Source of the DNA: Mesorhizobium liriopis
Lineage (GTDB): Bacteria > Pseudomonadota > Alphaproteobacteria > Rhizobiales > Rhizobiaceae
NCBI RefSeq assembly: GCF_024053505.1
Contig: NZ_JAMXQS010000009.1
Location: 1-64,000, forward strand
Direction: 5' to 3'
Length of the DNA: 64,000 nucleotides
Position numbers and translations under genes: made by a program
Shown here: piece after piece, positions 51,109 to 60,674 of the stretch
How the letters are laid out: every line of letters starts with the position of its first letter
Numbering within the stretch: the stretch's first letter is position 1
The notes under the pieces: model-generated
What the model saw: only the letters and a program-made list of their open reading frames with translations
Told to the model about the DNA's origin: nothing
Database searches by the model: none

Positions 51109-54100
51109 ACCCATTGAGCATCTTCTATACGATCCGCGCCTATGTCGATTCCTATGCCGGCATTCTCGGGCAGCGCTTTCTTTCGCTGATCTGGGTTCTG
51201 GCGATCGCGATCGTCATCTGGTTCTACGGCTCGATGCTGGGCTGGGGCACGTTCCGCCCCCTCGAGCCCGCCTTCAACCGCCTCGTCGCCATCGGCGTCG
51301 TGGTCGTCCTCTGGATCGGCTGGACCGTCTGGTCGTGGTTCAGAGCCAAGCGCGCCGACGCCGCGCTCATCGACGACATCGCCTCCGACGGCCAGGGCAA
51401 CCCCGACGCCGAAGCGCGCGCCGAGGTCGAGACGCTGCGCACGCGCCTCAAGGATGCGCTCGTCACGCTGCGCAAGGTTTCGGGCAAGCGCTTCGGTTAT
51501 GTCTATGAACTGCCCTGGTATCTGTTGATGGGCGCGCCGGGCTCGGGCAAGACCACGAGCCTTACGAATTCCGGCCTGAAATTCCCGATTGGCGACGGTT
51601 CCGGCGGCGAGCCGTTGAGCGGTGTGGGCGGCACGCGCCATTGCGACTGGTGGTTCGCCGAAGACGCGATCCTCATCGACACCGCCGGGCGCTACACCAC
51701 GCAAACCGGCTTCGGCGGCATCGACAAAGCGGGCTGGAACGGCTTTCTCGCCATGCTGCGCAAGCGCCGGCCCTCGCAGCCCATCAACGGCGTGCTTGTC
51801 ACGCTGTCCATTCCCGACCTGCTCGACCGTGACCCCGCCGAGCGGCTGGAAGAAATTCGCTCGATCCGCCAGCGCCTGAGCGAGATGGACGAGCTGTTGC
51901 GCGCCCGCGTGCCGGTCTATCTCGTGCTCACCAAGGCCGACCTGCTCGACGGCTTCGAAGCCTTCTTCGACGGGCTCTCGCGAACCGACCGCGATCAGGT
52001 CTGGGGCATGACCTTCGACCTCGATCTCAGCCAGGACCCGCGCCTCCTGCCCGACCAGTTCCTGTCGGAATTCGACCTGCTGCGCGAGCGCGTGGCGGCG
52101 ATGCTGCTCGAACGGCTCCAGCAGGAGCCCGACATCGAAGCGCGCGGCCGCATCTTCCAGCTGCCCGCGCGGCTGTCGCTCCTGCGCGAGCCGGTGCACG
52201 AGGTCCTGTCCGAACTCTGCTCGGCCTCGAAGATGGTGTCGGCGCCACTCGTGCGCGGCGTTTACATCGCGTCGGGCACGCAGGACGGGGCGGCGGCCCT
52301 TCTGCAGCCTGCGAAAAGCGGGCGCTCCATGCGTCGCTCCTATTTCCTCCAGCGCCTCTTCAACGAGGTTATCTTCGAGGAAGCGGCGCTTGTCGCGCGC
52401 GACCGGCGGCTTTCAGGCCGCTCCCTTCTGATCCGCCGCATCGCCTTCGGCGTGGCCACAGCACTCGTGCTCGTGGTGCTCGGCGGCTGGATCAGCGCTT
52501 ATCTCCACAACCGCTCGGCCATCGCCTACGCCGAGGAGCAGACGCGCGTGTTCGGCGAGCAGTCGCGCGGCATTCCGACCCGCGACGTGGCCGACGCCGA
52601 TTTCCTGCGCATCCTGCCTTCGCTCGACACGCTGAAGAACGCCACCGCCAAGTTCGGGGAGCCGGCCCCGCTCGGCGTCGATTTCGGTCTGAACCAGGGC
52701 GAAAAGGTCGAGGGCAGCCACCAGCTCGCCTATGGCCGCGCGCTGAACGCCCTGCTCCTGCCGCGCCTGATGGTGGAGCTGCAGAACCGTCTCGCCAAGC
52801 CCGACATCACGGTGGCGCAAACCTTCGACGCGCTGAAGCTCTATGCCATGCTCGGCGGCGAAGGACCGCTCGACCCGGCTTTCGTGAAGGCGCAGGCAAA
52901 TAATATCTTCGCCGAGCGCTATCCGGGTGACGGCCGCGCCACCTCGCGGGCAAGCCTTGGTGCCCATGTGGATGCCCTCGTTGCCCGTCCGCTCGCCAAC
53001 CTGACGCTCGACGAACGGCTGGTGCGAGAGGCGCGCGAGCGTATCGCCGGCCAGTCGCTCGCCGCCCGCGCCTACGACTTGTTGCGTTCGACCCCCGAGG
53101 CCGCTGCGCTCACGCAGTGGACGGCCGCGTCCGCGCTCGGCACCAGCGGCGAGGCGGCGTTCGCACGGCGCTCGGAGAAGTCCCTGCGCGACGGCATACC
53201 CGGCATCTTCACACGCGCGGGCTTTCAGACGGTGATCCTGCCCAAGCTCGCCCAATCGGCGCAAACCGCGCTCGACGAGGAATGGGTGCGTGGGCGGAAA
53301 GCCGAGGGCAGCCAGAGTACGTCCGATATCGGCCGCGACGCGCTGCGCCTCTATCTCGCCGAATTCGAGGAGCGCTGGCGCACGCTTTTGTCCGACATCA
53401 CGATCCGCCATTCGGAAAACCTGTCGGACATGACGGAAGTGTCCCGCACACTGTCGAGCGCGCCATACATTCTGGTCGAGTTGTCGAAATCGGTCGCCGA
53501 TTCCACTCATCTGATGGGTGGTATCGCGGGCGATAACACCACCGAGGCGAACCCCTTGGTGGCACTCCTGCCCGTCGATCCGGCCTCGCTGCCCGATCCT
53601 TACCAGAAACTCCGCGAGGCGCTGAACACGCCCGCGCCCGGCTCGGCACCCGCCACGGAGGGCCAGGAACCGCCCTCGCAGATCCAGGCGCTCCAGCCGC
53701 TCATCGAAGCGCTCTACGCGCAGCTTTCCCGCGCTTCGGCCTCTTCGGCTGAAGTGGCCGCGATCTTCGATGTGGACGGCAAGCTTAACGAGGCCAATCA
53801 GGCGCTGGTGGTGGAAGCCCGCCGTCTGCCCCCGCCCGTCGATGGCTGGGTGGCGGCACTCGCGGCCGAGGTGGAAGCGCTCGCGGTCAACACCGCGCGC
53901 GCCAGCCTCGACACCGAATGGCGAGCCAACGGCGCACGGATCTGCCGCGAAACGGTGGCCGACCGCTATCCCTTCGCCGCCGACACCGACCGCGAAGTCG
54001 CCATCGACGATTTCGTTCGCGTGTTCGGCCCCAAGGGCGTTTTCCGCTCCTTCTTCGACAACCGCTTGCGGCCCTTCGTGGATACGAGCAGCAATCCGTG

Positions 54101-54593
54101 GCGCTGGAAGGGCACCTTCGGCGTGGAAGGCGCGCAGAGCGAGGCGCTGCAGCAATTCGCCCGCGCGCAGGCCATTTCGGACGCTTTCTTCACCGATGGT
54201 GAGCGCCCCTCGATCAGCCTCAACATCACGCCGAAAGCGCTCGACCCAGAGGCCTCCGCCGTGATCCTCGAGATCGGCGGCGAGCGCGTGGCCTATTCGC
54301 AAGGGCGCCCGCCGGCGTCGAAGACTATTCCCTGGCCGTCGCGTGAGGGCTCGACGCGCTCTCTGGTGATCGTGCTGCCTGGCGGCTGGGAAGGGGCCTT
54401 GTCGCGCACTGGCCCATGGTCGGCCATGCGGCTGTTCGATGCGGCAGAGAAGTCGGCGGTCAGCGCCGACCGCTTCACCGCGCGGTTCAACGTGCAGACC
54501 CGCTGGGCCGAGTTCGAGGTGCAGACGGGCTCGGTCATCAACCCCTTCGCCACGGATGCCATGAAGGCGTTTCGCTGCCCGGAGGGTCTCTGA
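51105..54593 (+). CDS. tssM: T6SS inner-membrane protein TssM (IcmF)
   Basis: This is a 1162-residue protein. TM helices at about 24-44 and 60-80, and a third near 447-468. Between them is a cytoplasmic NTPase-like domain with intact Walker A GAPGSGKT (143-150). The large periplasmic part has the IcmF-related and DUF1215/TssM C-terminal regions (RAQAISDAFFTDGERPSISLNITPKALDP, then WPSREGSTRSLVIVLPGGWEGALSRTGPWSAMRLFD). The intact Walker motif suggests ATP binding, as in A. tumefaciens TssM. It forms the channel with TssL; TssJ is not encoded nearby. Confidence 0.96.
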   Translation: MNPLSIFYTIRAYVDSYAGILGQRFLSLIWVLAIAIVIWFYGSMLGWGTFRPLEPAFNRLVAIGVVVVLWIGWTVWSWFRAKRADAALIDDIASDGQGNPDAEARAEVETLRTRLKDALVTLRKVSGKRFGYVYELPWYLLMGAPGSGKTTSLTNSGLKFPIGDGSGGEPLSGVGGTRHCDWWFAEDAILIDTAGRYTTQTGFGGIDKAGWNGFLAMLRKRRPSQPINGVLVTLSIPDLLDRDPAERLEEIRSIRQRLSEMDELLRARVPVYLVLTKADLLDGFEAFFDGLSRTDRDQVWGMTFDLDLSQDPRLLPDQFLSEFDLLRERVAAMLLERLQQEPDIEARGRIFQLPARLSLLREPVHEVLSELCSASKMVSAPLVRGVYIASGTQDGAAALLQPAKSGRSMRRSYFLQRLFNEVIFEEAALVARDRRLSGRSLLIRRIAFGVATALVLVVLGGWISAYLHNRSAIAYAEEQTRVFGEQSRGIPTRDVADADFLRILPSLDTLKNATAKFGEPAPLGVDFGLNQGEKVEGSHQLAYGRALNALLLPRLMVELQNRLAKPDITVAQTFDALKLYAMLGGEGPLDPAFVKAQANNIFAERYPGDGRATSRASLGAHVDALVARPLANLTLDERLVREARERIAGQSLAARAYDLLRSTPEAAALTQWTAASALGTSGEAAFARRSEKSLRDGIPGIFTRAGFQTVILPKLAQSAQTALDEEWVRGRKAEGSQSTSDIGRDALRLYLAEFEERWRTLLSDITIRHSENLSDMTEVSRTLSSAPYILVELSKSVADSTHLMGGIAGDNTTEANPLVALLPVDPASLPDPYQKLREALNTPAPGSAPATEGQEPPSQIQALQPLIEALYAQLSRASASSAEVAAIFDVDGKLNEANQALVVEARRLPPPVDGWVAALAAEVEALAVNTARASLDTEWRANGARICRETVADRYPFAADTDREVAIDDFVRVFGPKGVFRSFFDNRLRPFVDTSSNPWRWKGTFGVEGAQSEALQQFARAQAISDAFFTDGERPSISLNITPKALDPEASAVILEIGGERVAYSQGRPPASKTIPWPSREGSTRSLVIVLPGGWEGALSRTGPWSAMRLFDAAEKSAVSADRFTARFNVQTRWAEFEVQTGSVINPFATDAMKAFRCPEGL

Positions 54594-54595
54594 CG

Positions 54596-55981
54596 GTGCG
54601 CGCGGCGGCACCGCTCTCGCGCGGGCTCGAAGCCGAGACCGGCTTTTTCGGCAAGCTCGCGAGCCAGGGCGATTTCGTGGCGAACCGCTTCGACCGCTCC
54701 TTGCGCGACCTGCTCGATCGCTGGCTGCAAAAGGCGCTCGACCATGAGCGGCGCGAGCGCGGCGAGGCGTGGCGCGCGGGCTTCGCCAAGATGCCCGCAT
54801 GGCGCTTCGTGCTCGGCGCGGAGGTGGTGGGCCGCACACCCGTGATGGGCGTGATGGTGCCGAGCACGGATCGCGTAGGCCGCGCTTTTCCACTTTTTCT
54901 GGTGTCCCGGCTTCTGAACTATCGCGGCCCCACCCGCGCGCTGTGCGGCGAAAGCAATTGGTTCACGGCCACCGAAACACTCTTGCGCCGCGCCACAGCA
55001 CCCGGTTTCGACTTCGCGAGCTTTGACCGGCAACTCGCCCAACTGCCGCCCGCCACCGGCGACAGCCGCGCCTATCAGAGCCTGCCGCCCGAAACCGACC
55101 GTTCCTTCTGGTGGACGGAAGGCCGCCGCGAGGATCGCCGCTTTGCAGCCCTTGGCCTGCCCGCGCCCGACAGCTTCGGCCGCTTTCTGGGCAGCGCGAC
55201 GGAAGAGGAGGCCGCCCCGCTTGTGTCCGCGCGCAACGCAGCAGTGCCCAGGCCGGTCGTCGCGCATCCCTCGCCGCCGCCGCCCGCGCGCTCTGCACCG
55301 CGGCCCGTTCGGGCGGTAGAACCTCTTCGCGCCGACGCTGCCGGAACCTCCCATCCCGGCACGCGCCTGCGCCTCAATGCAGACCGATTGAGCGACCCCG
55401 CTCTTGCCCATCTCCATGCGCTGGCCGATGGCCAAGGCGAAAGCCCCGCTGCGGCACAAGCGGCCGAGCTGACGATCGAGCGCCTGTCGCGCGTCGAGCC
55501 CGCCGAGCGGCTGGCCGATCTCGTTGCCAGCGCCAAAGGCGCGCTCGGCTCCGTGAATACGCTGTTGCGCATCGGCGCGGACGAGCCGCCGAGCGTGGCA
55601 GTCGTCGCCCTGGTTTCCACTCAAGAGGAGTTCGCGGTGGTCTGGGCCGGTGACGCGCGCGTTTATCTGTTTCGCGACGGGCTGATGCGCCCGCTCACCC
55701 GCGACCATATGGAAGTGGGCCTGCGCCGCCGCCTGTCGCGCAGCGTGGGTGGGGCTGCGCAATTCGCCTGCGACACGGTTTCCGGCCAGCTTCAGGACGG
55801 CGACCGCTTCCTGCTGCTGTCCGGCGCACTGCCCCGCGTCGTGCCCGAACGCCTGATCGCGACACGGATGTCCGAACTCGAAACCGAGGCTCTGGCCGAG
55901 GCGCTGATACAGGACGCGCTGATCGCCGGCGCCCCCGACAACATCTCGGCCTGCGCCGTATCGTTCGGCGGCATCGGCTGA
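54596..55981 (+). CDS. tagF-pppA: TagF-PppA fusion, regulator of T6SS; PppA part looks degenerate
   Basis: This is a 461-residue protein from the GTG at 54596, with GGAGG 11-15 bases upstream. Residues about 10-200 are TagF (TGFFGKLASQGDFVANRFDRSLRDLLDRWLQ, then GVMVPSTDRVGRAFPLF). Residues about 205-245 are a Pro-rich linker. Residues about 250-460 are a PP2C-like PppA domain. The metal motifs are NADR (261-264, normally NED), ADGQGE (D278 kept), WAGDARVY, SGAL (409-412, normally SDGL) and PDNIS (D448 kept). The Asp of the SDGL motif is missing, so phosphatase activity is doubtful. In A. tumefaciens the TagF part represses secretion. Confidence 0.9.
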   Translation: MRAAAPLSRGLEAETGFFGKLASQGDFVANRFDRSLRDLLDRWLQKALDHERRERGEAWRAGFAKMPAWRFVLGAEVVGRTPVMGVMVPSTDRVGRAFPLFLVSRLLNYRGPTRALCGESNWFTATETLLRRATAPGFDFASFDRQLAQLPPATGDSRAYQSLPPETDRSFWWTEGRREDRRFAALGLPAPDSFGRFLGSATEEEAAPLVSARNAAVPRPVVAHPSPPPPARSAPRPVRAVEPLRADAAGTSHPGTRLRLNADRLSDPALAHLHALADGQGESPAAAQAAELTIERLSRVEPAERLADLVASAKGALGSVNTLLRIGADEPPSVAVVALVSTQEEFAVVWAGDARVYLFRDGLMRPLTRDHMEVGLRRRLSRSVGGAAQFACDTVSGQLQDGDRFLLLSGALPRVVPERLIATRMSELETEALAEALIQDALIAGAPDNISACAVSFGGIG

Positions 55982-56883
55982 TGGGCGAGGGGCCGTTTCC
56001 CCATCTGGCCCAAGCCTACCGGGCGCTCGTCGCTGCGCTCGACACCATCCCGAACCCCACCGACCGCCGCGTCGCGCGAGATGCCCTGCGCGATGCGCTC
56101 GACCGCACGCAGGAGATGCTCGATGGCCACGGCCACGCCGTCATCGCCGACACGTTCCTGGTCGATCAGACGCTGCATCAGGGCAACGCATTTGTGGTCC
56201 TCAAGCTTCGCCACCGCGATCTCGGTACCGCGCATGCCCTAAAATCCCTGCGCGAAGACCGCCGCCACGAGCCCATCCTGCGCGATCTTCTCCAACGCGA
56301 AGCCCGGCACCAACTTCAGCTCGCTCATCCCGCGATCCTTCCCATCCGCGCCCTTCTCCGCCTGCCCGACGGTCGGCCAGGCATTCTCATGGATTATGTG
56401 AAGGGCCCTTCGCTCGCCGACCGTCTCTTCGAGGAAACTCTGATGGAACCGCAAGCCGCGCGTCTCGCGGCGCGCCTGTGCGAGGCGCTCGCAGCGGTCC
56501 ACGCCGCAAACCTGCTCCATCTTGATCTCTCGCCCGCCAACATCGTGCTGCCTGGAGGAAAGCTCGAAGACGCGCTGCTCGCCGATTTCGGTCTCTCGCT
56601 AGCCATCGGTGAATGCCATCGCGACCGCGAGCTTACGCAGGCACAGAGCCACCATTTCGCTTCGCCTGAACAGGCCGCCGGCGCCGTGCCGCTCGACGCC
56701 CGCGCCGACCTCTTCGCGCTCGGCCGCGTGATTCGCGCCTGCTTGCCCCCGGACGCTTCGGGCCCGCTCGCTGCATGGGCCGATCATCTGGCAACACCGG
56801 ATCGTGCCGCGCGCTTTCCAAGTATCGCCGAGGCAAGGGCTGCGCTCGACGCCCTTCATTTTGGTGAACCCCTTGAAATATGA
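55981..56883 (+). CDS. ppkA: T6SS Ser/Thr protein kinase PpkA
   Basis: This is a 300-residue kinase starting inside the previous stop (TGATG). Lys88 (HALK), Glu107 on helix C, the catalytic loop HLDLSPANI (Asp182, Asn187) and DFG at 202-204 are present. The Gly-rich loop is loose (HQGNAFVV). After the kinase core there is no transmembrane or periplasmic sensor, unlike the longer PpkA proteins. It probably phosphorylates TssL and is read by Fha. It is the last gene of the plus-strand operon. Confidence 0.92.
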   Translation: MGEGPFPHLAQAYRALVAALDTIPNPTDRRVARDALRDALDRTQEMLDGHGHAVIADTFLVDQTLHQGNAFVVLKLRHRDLGTAHALKSLREDRRHEPILRDLLQREARHQLQLAHPAILPIRALLRLPDGRPGILMDYVKGPSLADRLFEETLMEPQAARLAARLCEALAAVHAANLLHLDLSPANIVLPGGKLEDALLADFGLSLAIGECHRDRELTQAQSHHFASPEQAAGAVPLDARADLFALGRVIRACLPPDASGPLAAWADHLATPDRAARFPSIAEARAALDALHFGEPLEI

Positions 56884-57052
56884 CAGAGAATGCGGCCTCG
56901 GTGCCACACTTATCATTTGTTTTACTTTCTGGCATGAGCCGTGCAGCGAATGCTTGGCACAGGGGTTCTCTGCAACCATACACAAAGGCTGGAACGCCCC
57001 TAGGTAAGACTGACAGGTCGGGCTCTGGGGCCGGCAGGGACGAGAGGGACGG

Positions 57053-58192
57053 ATGAGGGGCATGAAAGGCTGGCGCCGCACAGGCAGCCGGGCATTGATC
57101 GTCGCGGGCGCGCTCGGCCTGCTTTCCGCCTGTACCACGGCGGGTTCGGGGCCTTCCGCGGGCGCCGTTGAGCGCACTGCGCGTGCCAGCGCGCAAGGCA
57201 AGTTCCCAGTGGTAGAACTCGGCGATTTCCCACTCGCTTACTCGACCACCACCGTCGGTGACGGCTTGGCTGCGCTCGGCAACTCCAAATACAACGGCAA
57301 TGTCCTACGCGCCGGCGACACGATAGACGTTAAGATTTTCGATACCGGCACGGACGGGCTCCTAAGTTCGGCCGAGAGCAAGGCCTTGCAACTCGGCACC
57401 TTCCGCATCGACAATAATGGCTCGGTCAACCTTCCTTTCGCAGGTCGTGTCCGGGCTGCGGGTTCCTCGCCCTCCGCGCTTCAGGATCGCATTGCAGGCA
57501 GCCTTAGAGGCTCATCCGTGTCGCCGCAGGCCTCGGTCTATGTTACGGAATCCGGATCGAGCGGCTTCACGGTCAGCGGCGACGTGAAGGGTGCAGGCCG
57601 CTTCAACTTATCTCCACAAGGCGAAAAGGTGCTCGACGCTATTGCCATGGGCGGGGGACCCGCTTCGCCGCCAGGAGAGTTGGAGATCTCGGTTCTGCGC
57701 GGTGCACGTTCGGCCAGTGCATCAATGGAGCGCGTGCTGTCGGACCCGCGCCAGAACATCCATGTTCAACCCAACGATCAGATCTTCGTACGTCGCCAAG
57801 CCTCGAGTTTCACCTCTTTCGGCGCCTTCAAAAGCCCTGGCGAATTCAATTTCGAACCAGGCCGCATGAGTATGGCGCAGGCCGTTGCGCGCGCGGGCGG
57901 GTTGCTCGACGATCGAGCCAATCCTAAGAAGGTCTACCTCTTCCGCTACGAGCCCGCAGCTGTTGCCCGCTCGCTCGGTGTAGCGCCTGCCAGCTCGGTG
58001 CAGTCGCCGCCAGTGCCGATGGTCTATTTGGTGGACATGACCAAGACGCCGTCCTTCTTCCAGATGCAGAGCTTCCAGATGCGCGCGGGCGACGTGCTTT
58101 ATGTCCCCAATACCGCTTCAGCCAATCTCGGCAAGGCGTTTCAAGTCTTCCAGAAGGCGCCACCAACTGCTGCGGCACCACTGCCTGAATGA
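57053..58192 (+). CDS. Polysaccharide export (OPX/Wza-type) lipoprotein
   Basis: This is a 379-residue protein. A signal peptide ends in lipobox LLSAC (Cys27). Residues about 95-185 match the Poly_export domain (NVLRAGDTIDVKIFDTG, then TFRIDNNGSVNLPFAGRV, then GSLRGSSVSPQASVYV). SLBB-like repeats follow (FTVSGDVKGAGRF and FGAFKSPGEFNFE). OPX proteins form or support the outer-membrane pore for capsule or exopolysaccharide export. No polysaccharide genes accompany it here, so it is an orphan copy. The gap to ppkA is 169 bases, probably with its own promoter. Confidence 0.88.
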   Translation: MRGMKGWRRTGSRALIVAGALGLLSACTTAGSGPSAGAVERTARASAQGKFPVVELGDFPLAYSTTTVGDGLAALGNSKYNGNVLRAGDTIDVKIFDTGTDGLLSSAESKALQLGTFRIDNNGSVNLPFAGRVRAAGSSPSALQDRIAGSLRGSSVSPQASVYVTESGSSGFTVSGDVKGAGRFNLSPQGEKVLDAIAMGGGPASPPGELEISVLRGARSASASMERVLSDPRQNIHVQPNDQIFVRRQASSFTSFGAFKSPGEFNFEPGRMSMAQAVARAGGLLDDRANPKKVYLFRYEPAAVARSLGVAPASSVQSPPVPMVYLVDMTKTPSFFQMQSFQMRAGDVLYVPNTASANLGKAFQVFQKAPPTAAAPLPE

Positions 58193-59186
58193 GAGTCTCT
58201 TGATTGGCGGCAGGCCAGAGAGCCGATGGATCGGATCAACCCTAAAAGAGGGTTAAGACTCCATATCTGTAGCTTCCCCGAGATTTTGTTGGCAACTTGA
58301 CCACTAATGATGGGATGCACACGCTGCTCGCACATCAGCTTATGTGGCTGCTCAGAGGAAATATGAGCTGGAAACCGAGCGTGAAGCTTAGTTCACATAT
58401 ATCCTCTCAATGCGTTCCCTGATTTCAGGCTGACAGGATTGCGAGAAAGTAATAGAGATTGTATCCACAATCATAACCTTATCGAGAAAAGCGCAAAACA
58501 TCTGGGCGTGCTGTGGAAAGGGAGCTTTAGGGGTTCAGATCCCTCCTCCGCTACCACTGATCCCCCTACATTTTAGCTTCTGCCCGAAGGTCGGATTGAT
58601 CAACTCGGACAGGCAGCCCTGAACCTTGATCTCCGACCTTCGTCGCTTGATAGATGGACGATCACCTTCGAAACGAGGTCGCGGAGCGCACGCGGCGCCT
58701 CTGGTGTGGGAGGCTGGCCGTCGCGGATAAGCTGCTCGATGCCACGCGGTGGCTCGCGACACCACCTTGGCAATGGATGCTCAGGCGCATACCAATCTCG
58801 AAGCCAGCCTTGCCGATCATGAGGGCGCGGAAAACGCGTTCGGCACCATGATCTTCATAGAGAGCATGACTGGACGGATGGTGGATCAAGCGCTCGCGAC
58901 GCCCAGCTGTCCGAACTGCGCGAACTCCAGATCGAAGAGATTGCGCGAGTGCCGGAGAGATGGGCATGCCAGCCATGCCTGAACATGTTCCTGGTTGGCG
59001 AGTGAGAGGATTCGCTCCTGGCCGAACTCGGCCCTCGGCAGTTCCCGCACGAGGGTGCCATTGGATCAGAGCAGACAATTATGCGATGGCACATGCCGAT
59101 CAGTTCGTGGAGGTTGGAAGAGGGCATGACGATAGATTGTCGGCCTGCCACCAGCCTCCAGAGCAGTTGATCGAGAGATCGTCGAA
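58193..59186. other. About 1 kb without a supportable gene
   Basis: Frames on both strands are short, lack ribosome-binding sites and look like decayed or junction DNA. Elements seen: a 6-bp hairpin AACCCT/AGGGTT at 58238-58254 without a T run, and a tRNA 3'-end-like fragment at 58530-58556. The stretch borders the end of the secreted-protein gene at 59187. Confidence 0.45.
58530..58556 (+). other. tRNA 3'-end-like fragment (possible attachment site)
   Basis: GGGGTTCAGATCCC resembles a T-arm, followed by TCCTCCGCTACCA, which resembles the acceptor 3' strand and CCA of a serine tRNA. No D-arm, anticodon arm or matching 5' acceptor strand precedes it, and the conserved A58 appears as G. It is a fragment, not a functional tRNA. 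Confidence 0.4.
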
Positions 59187-60671
59187 TCATTGTCCATCGC
59201 AGGCCCTCGCTGTGCCAGTCCCGATTGGCTGCGCTTGGGCGTGGCCAGATTCGGGGAAGGGATCGAGGCGGCCGAGTGATTGCGGCCCATCCGCCGTGTC
59301 GAACGAGCCGCCACCTGCGGCGAGGAAGCAGAAGTTCTCGAAAGGAACGGGAGTCGGATAACCCGTGATGCCGAAGCTCGTCGGCTCGGGATAGATATAT
59401 TCCCCGATCGGGCTGACATAGACGCCCGAGGTCAACCCGTTGGGTAGCGTGGCATGCGGACTGCCGACCACGCTCGCGATCGCATCGCGGCGCACGGCGC
59501 GCGCATCGTCCTTGGCCGGCCAGGTGTTGCGGAAGCGGCCGAGCTGTGCACCGTTGGAGGGTGCGAGGCCTCCCGGCCCGGTGAAGGAGGTGCCCGTCTC
59601 GTTGCGGCCCGTATCGAGGAGCCGTACTTCCACGTTTCGGCTCGGATCGGTGGAGAAGCCGACGATGCGGAAACGGGTGGTTTCTTCCTGCGGGATGTCG
59701 GGGAACGGCTCGCCCTTGGTGCCCTGCAGTGCCTCCTCGATGAACACATAGACCGGCTCGGTGCCGGGAGCCGTGTAGATGCCCAATTCGGCATCGAGCG
59801 CATAGGCGGCGATCAGAAAGCCGCCGGCGGGATCGGGCTGGAGAATGCCGGAATAGGTGACGTAGTCGCCCACCGCGAGCGGCACGGGTCTGGTCGGGTC
59901 GCAAGACTGCACGGGCGCGTCGGGTGCGGCCGCCGTGCCGCCTGCTGCCGCGCATGTGAAGCGCATATGGGCGGCACCGCCCGGACGGTTGGCGGACGGA
60001 CAATCCGGGTCGCTGCCGGCGGCGGGAACGCAGACCGGAAAGCCCGTCTTGGCATGGACCGGGGAGTTCTCGGGATCGAGCGAAAAACGCGCATCGAGCG
60101 GGATCGCGGCCTTCGCACCTTCGCCGTTCGCAAGCCCGTAGACACCCGAGGGATCGTTGAGCCGCACGCGCGCGCCGGCAGCACCGCCTGCAACACCGAT
60201 GCGCAACTCGCCGGTGGCCGCGTCGATAGCCTGGATGAAGCCCGCGCCCGTGTGCAGCGCGCCCTGGCTGATGCGGACATCGCCCGCGAGATACTGACCG
60301 CCGAAGATGTTGCCGATGATCTCGGCCTCGAACGGCACGGGCGGCGGGGTCGGGTCGGCCAGAGCCAGGCCGCTGCGGGCTTGGGGCGCACCGCCGCCCG
60401 GCCCGATGAAGAGATCGTGCGCCGTCATGTACTGGCCGGGCAGCGTGACCAACAGGTTGCGTGGCATGCGGACGGGAATGTTGCTGACGGTGATGGTCGC
60501 GGCACTCAAGGGATCGGCTGCGTTGTCGAGCGTAAAATCCTCGATGTGGCCGACCAGGGCGAAGGAAGGACTGGCGACATCCACGGCAATCGCCGGGCCG
60601 GACATTGCCGCGAGCGCTGCCGCTGCCGGCAAAGAGCGGAACAACGACAGCATAAGCTTTTCGGAACGCAT
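59187..60671 (-). CDS. Secreted protein of unknown function
   Basis: This is a 494-residue protein. The signal peptide (FRSLPAAAALAAMSGPAIA) ends near residue 29. The body is beta-rich and has many Gly/Pro/Asn turns (VGHIEDFTLDN, then GGQYLAGDVRISQGALHTGAGFIQAIDAATGELRIG). It has four or five Cys, two in the CVPAAGSDPDC segment and others in RFTCAA and QSCDPT. No family is recognised. It is the last gene of the minus-strand operon headed by the beta-propeller gene, 3 bases after the cytochrome gene. It may be a cell-surface or periplasmic partner of the redox proteins. Confidence 0.7.
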   Translation of the reverse strand: MRSEKLMLSLFRSLPAAAALAAMSGPAIAVDVASPSFALVGHIEDFTLDNAADPLSAATITVSNIPVRMPRNLLVTLPGQYMTAHDLFIGPGGGAPQARSGLALADPTPPPVPFEAEIIGNIFGGQYLAGDVRISQGALHTGAGFIQAIDAATGELRIGVAGGAAGARVRLNDPSGVYGLANGEGAKAAIPLDARFSLDPENSPVHAKTGFPVCVPAAGSDPDCPSANRPGGAAHMRFTCAAAGGTAAAPDAPVQSCDPTRPVPLAVGDYVTYSGILQPDPAGGFLIAAYALDAELGIYTAPGTEPVYVFIEEALQGTKGEPFPDIPQEETTRFRIVGFSTDPSRNVEVRLLDTGRNETGTSFTGPGGLAPSNGAQLGRFRNTWPAKDDARAVRRDAIASVVGSPHATLPNGLTSGVYVSPIGEYIYPEPTSFGITGYPTPVPFENFCFLAAGGGSFDTADGPQSLGRLDPFPESGHAQAQPIGTGTARACDGQ

Positions 60672-60674
60672 GTC

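Noticed and set aside
52413-54893. 826-codon open frame on the minus strand
   Set aside because: Antisense to tssM and the start of tagF-pppA, which are clear family members. Composition is Arg/Gly/Ala-rich, typical of a shadow.
58530-58556. Functional tRNA-Ser gene
   Set aside because: Only the 3' arm-like part is present; no D-arm, anticodon arm or matching 5' acceptor strand was found upstream.
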